DNA of 17,202 nucleotides from Helicobacteraceae bacterium (GTDB lineage Bacteria > Campylobacterota > Campylobacteria > Campylobacterales > SZUA-545). Under the pieces are notes generated by a model that was given only the letters and a program-made list of their open reading frames with translations, was not told the DNA's origin and did no database searches. Position 1 is the first letter of the stretch; each line of letters begins with the position of its first letter. The stretch covers positions 1 through 17,202 of the forward strand of contig JAABTA010000002.1 of assembly GCA_011390075.1 (NCBI GenBank), read 5' to 3'. Positions 1 through 6,160 of this stretch are shown one piece after another. The position numbers and the translations under genes are program-made.

Positions 1-2
1 AC

Positions 3-893
3 CCAAATCCTACGCAGGAGTACCTCAACTATCTTGACAATCAAGTGTTGATTGTTGCACAAGGTAGAGTCAAAGATCTTAATGCCTTAACCATGGCTCT
101 CGCTTTGGGCTACACCTTTTATGATAACTACTATGTCTATGGAGGTCTTGGCGCTCTGTTTCCTCCTCTTGTAAAAAATTGTACACTACGCACCAAGGAG
201 AGGGTGCTTGGTGTTCAAAAGAGTGGAGCGCACTTTTTGGTTTATACCACAAAAAAGTGCTACAAAGGCATAAAAGTCATTGTCAATACCACCATTTTTG
301 ATACCGATTTTTTAACGGATAAAAAACTGCTCCAGTACTATAAAAAGAAAAGAGTGTTTCAGCCAATACAGGGCGCATGTGTAATTCATGCAGGGATACG
401 ACTTAAAGATAATTTTGCTTCCCACTACCAAGTTATTGAGCAAGAGAAATTTCCCTACACCATCTCCAACTCGATGTTTGTCTCTTTTGCCGATCTAAAA
501 GATAAACAAGTGAGTAAAGATGGGGTCTATCCTGTGACAATATCTATCCACACACTGATAACCATGTGGCAATTAGAGTGCAAAGAGGAGTATGAGAAGA
601 GAAAAAGGGTGCTTAAAGAGGCACTGCTAGACTCTTTGTGTAGCAACCTAGAGATAGAACAAGAAGCTATTGTCTTTGCAGATATCGGCACCCCACTCAC
701 CTTTAAGCGGTTCGCAGGAAGATACTCAGCAGGGGGCATTCCTACAACCCAGAAAAACCTAAAACTGAGCTACCCAACTTTTGCAACACCTGTAGAGGGG
801 TTCTATCATGTTGGCGACACTGTCTTTGCAGGGCAGGGTTGGCCAGGTGTGGCTTTGGGGGTAAAAAATTTATTAAAGGGTATTGGTGAGTAG
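3..893 (+). CDS. FAD-dependent phytoene desaturase / carotenoid isomerase-like oxidoreductase, 5'-partial
   Basis: The reading frame is open from the first bases of the window to TAG at 891-893, giving 296 visible residues. The GTG at 45 is internal and not a credible start, so the gene begins upstream and its N-terminal FAD-binding Rossmann motif is not visible. The visible part resembles the C-terminal two thirds of the NAD(P)/FAD amine-oxidase-like family that holds phytoene dehydrogenases and CrtISO (COG1233). The main support is the closing segment GDTVFAGQGWPGVALGVKN, which fits the FAD-contacting C-terminal motif of that family, preceded by a GGIPTT stretch. Substrate is unknown: family members act on carotenoids, other polyenes or retinoid-like compounds. 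The stop overlaps the start of the following sensor kinase, so the two are probably co-transcribed. The family call is fairly secure, the substrate is not. Confidence 0.72.
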   Translation, partial: PNPTQEYLNYLDNQVLIVAQGRVKDLNALTMALALGYTFYDNYYVYGGLGALFPPLVKNCTLRTKERVLGVQKSGAHFLVYTTKKCYKGIKVIVNTTIFDTDFLTDKKLLQYYKKKRVFQPIQGACVIHAGIRLKDNFASHYQVIEQEKFPYTISNSMFVSFADLKDKQVSKDGVYPVTISIHTLITMWQLECKEEYEKRKRVLKEALLDSLCSNLEIEQEAIVFADIGTPLTFKRFAGRYSAGGIPTTQKNLKLSYPTFATPVEGFYHVGDTVFAGQGWPGVALGVKNLLKGIGE

Positions 894-1890
894 CTATCAA
901 GTAGATGTCAGCAAAAAAGAGTGGCTTTTTATTATTGCTATTGGCACACTTTTTGGCTATTTTTTTGGCATTTTTACCACCTATGTGCTCCAAGCAGAAG
1001 TTGATTTTTCTGTTGCTTTTGTAGGGGGTGTTATTGGGCTATGTATCACTGTTTTGGCAGCTGGGATTATTCCTATTTTAAACAGTGTAGTTATTCCAAA
1101 CAAGGGGTTTGTCCTCAGCCATATTTTAGGGGCTAGTTTCTCTTTTTTGAGTGGATTTTTGGGGTTTTTAGGAGGATATACTTTTTTACGCATCTGCTGC
1201 GATGAGCGGATTGAGTTTATTAAAGAGCCTTTGATTGTCGCTATAGCTGTGGGGGTTTTGTCCTATTTATTTGGGGTGATTTTGTACTTTTTTCACTTTC
1301 ACAAAGCAAAACAGCAAAAACTTGAGACAGTTTTGGCAAAAGAGCGGGTAAATACTTTAGAATCCCAGCTTAATCCTCACTTTGTTCATAATACCCTAAA
1401 TGTATTAGCAGAGCTTGTTCATTATGATGCCAAGAGGGCAGAGAAGGGCATTTTGCTGCTTTCGAAACTTCTAAGAACGATTGTTGATGAAAAGGCAGAG
1501 ATCTCTGTAGCCAAAGAGCTCCAGTACATAGAGCGATACATTGAGATTGTCTCATTACAACACTCAGATCTTATTGAGGTTGCAATTGATGCAAAACAAG
1601 ATCTGAGTGTTCGTATCCCAAAATTTTCTATACAACTGCTTGTTGAGAATGCGATTAAATATGGCTTTGTAGCCAAAAAGTTTACTATAGAGATCTCTGT
1701 TGAAAAAAAGGCAGATAGAGTGTTTGTAACGGTATCTAATAGAGGGAACGAAATAAAAGATCTCAAATTTGGTGTAGGGCTTTATAACCTGCAATCAAGA
1801 GTGCAACTTCTTTGTAAAGAGAATACCGTAGCCTATAGACATGAGAATGGAAAAAATAGTTTTATAATTACTCTAAAGGAAAAATCTTGA
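886..1890 (+). CDS. LytS/YpdA-type membrane sensor histidine kinase
   Basis: Residues 1-140 hold about five hydrophobic segments (roughly 12-35, 42-66, 78-102, 115-140) with very short loops, so the sensor is essentially membrane-embedded with no recognised ligand domain. The His_kinase domain (PF06580 type) follows at about 150-235. Its H-box contains LNPHFVHNTLN, with the phosphoacceptor His near residue 165. The HATPase domain follows, with the N-box LLVENAIKYGF and the G-box GVGLYNLQSR near 296-305. The start is placed at GTG 886 because AAAGGG at 875-880 lies 5 nt upstream. TTG 883 is also in frame but only 2 nt from that site. The gene overlaps the preceding oxidoreductase by 8 nt and the following regulator by 4 nt, so it forms a two-component pair with the latter. 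Signal unknown. Confidence 0.88.
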   Translation: MSSYQVDVSKKEWLFIIAIGTLFGYFFGIFTTYVLQAEVDFSVAFVGGVIGLCITVLAAGIIPILNSVVIPNKGFVLSHILGASFSFLSGFLGFLGGYTFLRICCDERIEFIKEPLIVAIAVGVLSYLFGVILYFFHFHKAKQQKLETVLAKERVNTLESQLNPHFVHNTLNVLAELVHYDAKRAEKGILLLSKLLRTIVDEKAEISVAKELQYIERYIEIVSLQHSDLIEVAIDAKQDLSVRIPKFSIQLLVENAIKYGFVAKKFTIEISVEKKADRVFVTVSNRGNEIKDLKFGVGLYNLQSRVQLLCKENTVAYRHENGKNSFIITLKEKS

Positions 1891-2579
1891 ATATATTAAT
1901 TGTTGATGATGTGGAACTGGCAAGAGAGAGGCTAGGAAGAATCCTTGGTTATTTGGGTAAAAGTGATCTTTTTTTTGCACAAGATGCCAAGAGTGCTAGG
2001 GAGTATCTTCTTAATGAGAAGATAGATGTGGCATTTTTAGATATAGAGATGCCAGGGGAGAGTGGACTAGAGTTAGCTGACTTTATCAGAGAAAAAACCG
2101 AGAGCTTTATTGTCTTTGCCACCGCTTATGAGCAATACGCCTTAGATGCTTTTGCTAAAGATGGCATTGGCTATCTGCTTAAGCCTTTTTCCGAAGAGGA
2201 TGTTTTGGGGGTTTTAGAAAAAATAGAGCAATTTGCTCCCAAGGCAAGGGGTGTCAAAAAGATCTTAGGCAAACTAGGAAATAAGATCTTTTTGATTGAT
2301 ATAGAAGAGATTCTCTATATTGATGCTGATCTAAATGAGGTAATTGTACGGACACAAGAGAGTAGTTACTATGTGCGTATGAAACTCTCACAAATTGAGA
2401 AATATCTTCCTAGTCACTTTTTAAAAGTTCATAGATCCCATATTGTTAATATTGACGCAATTAAATCTTTGGAATCTATTGAACAGAGCAAATATATTAT
2501 TAGCTTTAAGGGGATAAGAGATGAAATAACTTCATCAAAAGATGGAGCAAAAAGATTGCGGGAGTTTTTGGAGAAGTAG
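1887..2579 (+). CDS. LytTR-family (LytR/AlgR) response regulator
   Basis: A receiver domain (residues 1-115) carries the acidic pair D7-D8, phosphoacceptor D52 in FLDIEMP, the conserved T/A region near 79 and K99 in YLLKP. A LytTR DNA-binding domain follows at about 125-228, recognisable from FLIDIEEILYIDAD and FLKVHRSHIVNID. The product is a cytoplasmic transcription factor expected to bind paired direct repeats after phosphorylation by the kinase encoded just upstream. The start is TTG 1887, overlapping the kinase stop by 4 nt with AAGGA at 1876-1880, so translation is probably coupled. LytTR target sites cannot be named from this window. Length (230 aa) is normal for the family. Confidence 0.92.
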   Translation: MNILIVDDVELARERLGRILGYLGKSDLFFAQDAKSAREYLLNEKIDVAFLDIEMPGESGLELADFIREKTESFIVFATAYEQYALDAFAKDGIGYLLKPFSEEDVLGVLEKIEQFAPKARGVKKILGKLGNKIFLIDIEEILYIDADLNEVIVRTQESSYYVRMKLSQIEKYLPSHFLKVHRSHIVNIDAIKSLESIEQSKYIISFKGIRDEITSSKDGAKRLREFLEK

Positions 2580-2724
2580 TTGATTTAAAGAAGTTTTGAG
2601 CCCTCTAAAAGTTTATGTTGTAGCAATCCATATCTTTTCTATCAAGAGTGAGTGGGTAAAATAAGAGTTTTAAAATTGATAGCATGAAAAAGAGATAGTA
2701 GAAATAAAATAGCTAGGAAAATGA
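2580..2724. other. AT-rich gap ahead of the ptuA-ptuB cassette
   Basis: This is 145 bp between the response regulator and ptuA. It has no reading frame worth calling and no rRNA, tRNA or repeat array. Two TAAAAT hexamers, at 2657-2662 and 2671-2676, are possible -10 elements, but neither has a good extended -10 or -35. A 7-bp inverted repeat (CTATCAA at 2639-2645, TTGATAG at 2676-2682, 30-nt loop) can be extended imperfectly outward. It has no U-tract and may be chance in AT-rich DNA. AGGA at 2715-2718 is the ribosome site for ptuA. This gap is the likely upstream border of the cassette. Confidence 0.4.
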
Positions 2725-4065
2725 ATGGATCATAATTTATTACAAATAGATAATCTGTATTTAGACAACTATAGATGTTTTAAAAAGTTTTCGATTGACT
2801 TCCATGAACAACTTACTGTTCTTGTGGCCACAAATGGCAAAGGTAAGACGGCTATCTTAGATGCTATTGCCATAGCTTTTGGAAGTTTTGTGAATAGTAC
2901 AGGTATTGCAAAAGGTGCTGTTTTTCATAGAAACGATGCAAAAAGAGCAAAAGTAAGAAAGACAGACTCTAATGAAATGGAAGAGATGTATCCAATTCAA
3001 CTTAAAGCAAAAGGAGTTATTAATAATTTTTCTACAGAGTGGTTCAGAGAATTTAGACATCAAAAATCTGCTACAACAACAAAAGATACTAAAGATTTAA
3101 TTGATTTTGGACATCAAATTAGAGCTAAAGTAGCCCATGGAGCAGAAGAGATACTGCCTATAATTTCTTATTATGGAACAGGTCGTCTTTGGGGACTTAA
3201 AAAGGTTACATCTAATAAGAAAAAACATGAAACAAGTAGACTGAGTGGCTATATTGATTGTTTAGATCCACTTTCTAGTTTTAAGGCTTTTGAATCTTGG
3301 TATGAATATATTTGTAAAGCAGAGTTTGAAATCAAAATGGAAGCAATAGAACGAGACTCTCTTCATCTACCGTTTAATGAGTTTACAATAATGAGAAAAT
3401 CTCTGCAAAAAGCTGTTAATAGTGTTCTAAAAACAACAGGTTGGAGCAATGTTATCTACAAGCAAAAAGCTAAATCAATGGTAGCAATCCATGAAGATTT
3501 AGGAGAGCTTTCGATAACTCAACTCAGTGATGGCATAAGAAATATGGTTGGACTAGTTGCAGATATTGCATACAGAGCTATCAAACTTAATTCCCATCTT
3601 AATAATGCACCAGAAGAAACTCCAGGAATCATTTTAATAGACGAAGTGGATATGCACCTGCACCCAAAATGGCAACAAACTGTTTTAACAGATCTCACCA
3701 ATGCTTTTCCAAAAATGCAATTTATTGTCACTACACACAGTCCTCAGGTTCTTTCTACTGTAAAAAAAGAGCAAATAAGACTTTTAGATGGCAATGAGGT
3801 AATGATTCCACCATCTCATAGTTTTGGAGAGGAGAGTTCACTTCTTTTATCGCAAATTATGGGAGTGTCTCCACTTCCACCTTTGGAAATTGTTGATAAG
3901 AGAAAAGAGTACCAAAGATTAGTGGAAGACAGAGAATATGAAACAGCTAAAGCAAAAGAACTAAGAAAAAAACTTATTGCCAATTATGGAGAAACTAGTG
4001 AGTTTATGATTCAGCTAGATATGCTTATTAAAAGATTTGAAGCACTTAAAAAAGTTGGTAAGTAA
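2725..4065 (+). CDS. ptuA: Septu anti-phage system ATPase PtuA (AAA/ABC-type, OLD-like family)
   Basis: A 446-residue ATPase of the AAA_15/AAA_21/AAA_23 group. It starts with an SMC/RecF-like N-terminus (IDNLYLDNYRCFKKFSIDF) and a Walker A ATNGKGKT at 35-42, with Ala in place of the usual first Gly, a substitution I recall from relatives. A conserved-looking SYYGTGRLW segment is at 148-156, an ABC signature-like LSDGIRN at 267-273, Walker B GIILIDEVD at 301-309 and the H-loop TTHSP at 336-340. The C-terminal 60 residues are a charged, probably helical tail. The stop overlaps the start of an HNH nuclease gene by 1 nt, and that pairing is what identifies Septu: the ATPase senses nucleotides or infection and holds the nuclease in check. 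No reverse transcriptase lies nearby, so it is not a retron. GC is low (17 of 60 at 3001-3060). Start: ATG 2725 with AGGA 6 nt upstream. Confidence 0.8.
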   Translation: MDHNLLQIDNLYLDNYRCFKKFSIDFHEQLTVLVATNGKGKTAILDAIAIAFGSFVNSTGIAKGAVFHRNDAKRAKVRKTDSNEMEEMYPIQLKAKGVINNFSTEWFREFRHQKSATTTKDTKDLIDFGHQIRAKVAHGAEEILPIISYYGTGRLWGLKKVTSNKKKHETSRLSGYIDCLDPLSSFKAFESWYEYICKAEFEIKMEAIERDSLHLPFNEFTIMRKSLQKAVNSVLKTTGWSNVIYKQKAKSMVAIHEDLGELSITQLSDGIRNMVGLVADIAYRAIKLNSHLNNAPEETPGIILIDEVDMHLHPKWQQTVLTDLTNAFPKMQFIVTTHSPQVLSTVKKEQIRLLDGNEVMIPPSHSFGEESSLLLSQIMGVSPLPPLEIVDKRKEYQRLVEDREYETAKAKELRKKLIANYGETSEFMIQLDMLIKRFEALKKVGK

Positions 4066-4661
4066 TGAGAAAACTTTCAAGACCAATAGAGTTACCAGAA
4101 TTAACAGTAGCAAGAAAAAAATATGCGCAAATCAATTCACCAGAAGAAGCATGGAGTAGATTTGGTGATAATGGGAATAGAGAAAAGGTAAGAAAACAGC
4201 TTGAGAGCACACAGAATAACTTATGTGCTTACTGTGAGAATAGTTTAGGAAAAGCTGGGCACATAGACCATTTTAAACCAAAATCTTTAGATAGAAAAGT
4301 AACATTTGATTGGGAAAATCTCATTGTTTCTTGTTGTGAGAGAAACTCATGTGGTGAAAAAAAAGGTGAATATTATCGATCTTATTGGGTCAATCCATAT
4401 TTAAAAGATCCCTCTGGACTATTTAGATTTTATGCAAATGGCCAAATAAAAGGAAGAACTCCTGATGCTCAAAGCATTATTGAAGATTTTGGTTTAGATT
4501 GTCCAAGATTAGAAGAGAAAAGAAGAACTATCTTATCAACATATCAAAATGTATTGTTATCTATTGTTGATGATCCTGAAGTTATTGAGTATTATTTACA
4601 AGAAACAATAGAGATTTTTCCAACTGCACATGAGCAGACTATAAAAAATTTACTGCAATAA
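4065..4661 (+). CDS. ptuB: Septu HNH endonuclease PtuB
   Basis: A 198-residue protein with the layout of the TIGR02646/PtuB HNH family. A first zinc pair is at C54-x2-C57 (NLCAYCENS), and the HNH core GHIDHFKPKS has D68 and H69 as the likely catalytic residues. DWENL supplies N85, and C90/C91 and C96 with GEKKG complete the zinc site and the basic end of the fold. The C-terminal part (about 110-198) is helical and ends in FPTAHEQTIKNLLQ, similar in character to family C-termini. The ATG sits in the TAATG overlap with ptuA, so the two are translationally coupled. The role inferred from the family is cleavage of phage or host nucleic acid once PtuA releases the block. Catalytic residues appear intact, so the system is probably functional. 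Confidence 0.82.
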   Translation: MRKLSRPIELPELTVARKKYAQINSPEEAWSRFGDNGNREKVRKQLESTQNNLCAYCENSLGKAGHIDHFKPKSLDRKVTFDWENLIVSCCERNSCGEKKGEYYRSYWVNPYLKDPSGLFRFYANGQIKGRTPDAQSIIEDFGLDCPRLEEKRRTILSTYQNVLLSIVDDPEVIEYYLQETIEIFPTAHEQTIKNLLQ

Positions 4662-4728
4662 AGATTAACCAACAAAAAAACTATACAAAACTACCCACAT
4701 TCTTTGTAGACTCATAGAAAGGTTGACA

Positions 4729-5493
4729 ATGAAAACAATTTTGAGTATTGCTGGTTCTGATAGTTTTGGGGGAGCTGGTATTCAAGCAGATATTAAAACA
4801 GCAGAGGCGCATGGGGTGTACTCTGCCACTGTACTCACAGCTGTTACAGCGCAAAATACTTTAGGGGTGAGCAAGGTGGTGCCTATGAGTACAGACTTTA
4901 TTAAAGAGCAGTTTTTGCAAGTGAGCCAAGATCTAAAAGTTGATGCTATGAAGATTGGAATGTTAGGGACACAAGAGAGTATTGAGTGTGTCAAGGCTCT
5001 TGTAAAAGATTTTGCGTGTCCTATTGTGCTTGATCCTGTGGCGGTGAGTAGGGCAGGAGCCAAGCTGTTAGATGACAGCGCTATTGACGCTTTACAATCT
5101 TTTTTTCCTTTAGTCACTGTGATTACTCCAAATAGATATGAGACAGAGCTGTTTTTTTCTATTCACAATTTTTCTGAGACTACCTTGAGATCGATTGGTT
5201 CAAAAGAGTATTTAATAGCTGTAAAAAATATTGCTTTTAAAAGTGAGCAAAGTATTGATGTTTTAGTTGATAACGATAGACTTACACATTTTGAAACACC
5301 AATGGCTCATAGAGACAACACCCACGGAACGGGGTGTAGCTTTTCTACTGCTATTGCTTGTAATTTAGCACTAGGAAAGCCTATAGAAGAGTCCATAAGT
5401 GAAGCAAAAAATTATATTAAAAGTGCCATTGAGAACGCCCCTAATTTTGGGAAGGGTAATGGTCCGATCAGGCACGGCAAAGGTTTAAAATGA
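4729..5493 (+). CDS. thiD: Hydroxymethylpyrimidine / phosphomethylpyrimidine kinase ThiD
   Basis: Ribokinase-fold enzyme that phosphorylates HMP to HMP-P and then to HMP-PP, the pyrimidine half of thiamine. The N-terminal substrate-binding signature is AGSDSFGGAGIQADIKT (8-24), followed by TAVTAQNT (37-44), KIGMLG (75-80) and VLDPV (100-104). The anion-hole/catalytic motif HGTGCSFS holds C203, the residue corresponding to the catalytic Cys of Salmonella ThiD. The usual KGGH loop is missing: the equivalent stretch reads VKNIAF at 165-170, with only the Lys kept, and the following strand region is short. I place the start at ATG 4729 because AAAGG at 4718-4722 is correctly spaced (6 nt); an in-frame TTG at 4723 abuts that site. 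254 aa, near usual length. It overlaps thiE by 4 nt (ATGA). Confidence 0.92.
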   Translation: MKTILSIAGSDSFGGAGIQADIKTAEAHGVYSATVLTAVTAQNTLGVSKVVPMSTDFIKEQFLQVSQDLKVDAMKIGMLGTQESIECVKALVKDFACPIVLDPVAVSRAGAKLLDDSAIDALQSFFPLVTVITPNRYETELFFSIHNFSETTLRSIGSKEYLIAVKNIAFKSEQSIDVLVDNDRLTHFETPMAHRDNTHGTGCSFSTAIACNLALGKPIEESISEAKNYIKSAIENAPNFGKGNGPIRHGKGLK

Positions 5494-6098
5494 GAGGACT
5501 ATACGCAATTACAGATTCTAAGCTCACTCCCTATCACGGAGTAGTAGAGTTTGTGAAAGATGCTTTAAGAGGGGGAGCTAGAACCATTCAGTTAAGAGAT
5601 AAAGATCTGAGTGATTTTGAGATCTATCCCTATGCACTGGATCTAAGGCATATTTGTCACATCTTTGGAGCAAAACTGATTATTAACGATAGGGTGGAAC
5701 TTGCTAAAACTGTTCGAGCCGATGGGGTGCATGTGGGCAAAGATGATGTGGATGTTGCCAAAATTAAACAGGAGTTTGATGGGATTGTAGGTGTCTCTTG
5801 TTATGGAGACATACAAAGAGCCAAGGCGATGGAGGCAAAAGGGGCTGATTATGTAGCATTTGGAAGTTTTTTTCCTTCACCGACCAAGCCCCATGCCGCT
5901 GTTGTTGATAAAGATGTGATAACACAAGCAAAACAAGAGCTCAAAGTGCCTGTGTGTGTCATTGGGGGCATCACTGCAGAAAATGCCAAAGAACTTGTTG
6001 ACAAAGGCGCAGATCTTGTCTCTGTTATTAGTGATTTGTGGTTGGCCCCTCATGTAGAAGCAAGGGCGAGAGAGTACAGTAAACTTTGGATCTCATAA
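5490..6098 (+). CDS. thiE: Thiamine phosphate synthase ThiE
   Basis: TIM-barrel enzyme that joins HMP-PP with hydroxyethylthiazole phosphate to give thiamine phosphate. Family signatures in order: GLYAITD at 3-9, QLRDKD at 34-39, LIINDR at 63-68 (pyrophosphate/Mg contacts), DGVHVGKDD at 78-86, YVAFGSFFPSPTKP at 121-134 and VIGGIT at 157-162. The HVG and FGSFFPS variants replace the more common HLG and GP-F-T forms, but similar variants occur in proteobacterial ThiE. At 202 aa the length is normal. Its ATG overlaps the thiD stop (ATGA), making a thiDE operon. No TPP riboswitch (THI element) is visible upstream of thiD, where only 67 bp separate it from ptuB. Confidence 0.93.
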   Translation: MRGLYAITDSKLTPYHGVVEFVKDALRGGARTIQLRDKDLSDFEIYPYALDLRHICHIFGAKLIINDRVELAKTVRADGVHVGKDDVDVAKIKQEFDGIVGVSCYGDIQRAKAMEAKGADYVAFGSFFPSPTKPHAAVVDKDVITQAKQELKVPVCVIGGITAENAKELVDKGADLVSVISDLWLAPHVEARAREYSKLWIS

Positions 6099-6113
6099 TT
6101 TATCTATTCTTTA

Positions 6114-6148
6114 GGTTTATTGGTATAATCTATGTATATCAATAAACC
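6114..6148. repeat. 35-bp near-perfect inverted repeat over the rhodanese promoter
   Basis: The left arm GGTTTATTGGTATA (6114-6127) and right arm TATATCAATAAACC (6135-6148) are reverse complements at 13 of 14 positions, with a 7-nt centre. Pairing also holds at 6111-6112 with 6150-6151. No T-run follows on either strand, so it does not look like an intrinsic terminator. It contains the -10 hexamer and the probable transcription start, and ends immediately before the ribosome-binding site. That position is what a dimeric repressor operator would have. The regulator is not identifiable here. Confidence 0.72.
6121..6129 (+). promoter_or_regulatory. Extended -10 promoter of the rhodanese lipoprotein gene
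   Basis: TGG followed by a perfect TATAAT (6124-6129) forms an extended -10 element. The region 17 bp upstream has no TTGACA-like -35, which is common for housekeeping promoters in Campylobacterota. The expected transcript start near 6135-6137 leaves a leader of about 25 nt containing AAAGGAG at 6149-6155, 5 nt ahead of ATG 6161. Confidence 0.65.
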
Positions 6149-6160
6149 AAAGGAGCTGGT

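Noticed and set aside
45..893. GTG at 45 as the real start of the first gene
   Set aside because: The frame is open upstream to the window edge without a stop, no ribosome site precedes 45, and the product would lack the FAD-binding N-terminus; it is a truncated gene.
2580..4661. Retron Ec78-like system (PtuA-PtuB effectors with reverse transcriptase and ncRNA)
   Set aside because: No reverse transcriptase frame exists on either strand near the pair, and the 145-bp upstream gap has no msr/msd-like structure with flanking a1/a2 repeats; the pair is complete as stand-alone Septu.
4662..4728. TPP riboswitch before thiD
   Set aside because: The 67-bp gap is AT-rich and too short, and none of the conserved THI-box phrases such as CTGAGA are present.
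2580..4728. Mobile element carrying the Septu pair
   Set aside because: No integrase, transposase, tRNA target, terminal inverted repeats or flanking direct repeats could be seen; only composition suggests transfer.
6114..6148. Inverted repeat as an intrinsic terminator of thiE
   Set aside because: There is no T-run after either arm and the structure is A/T-rich; its overlap with a perfect -10 element is better explained as an operator.
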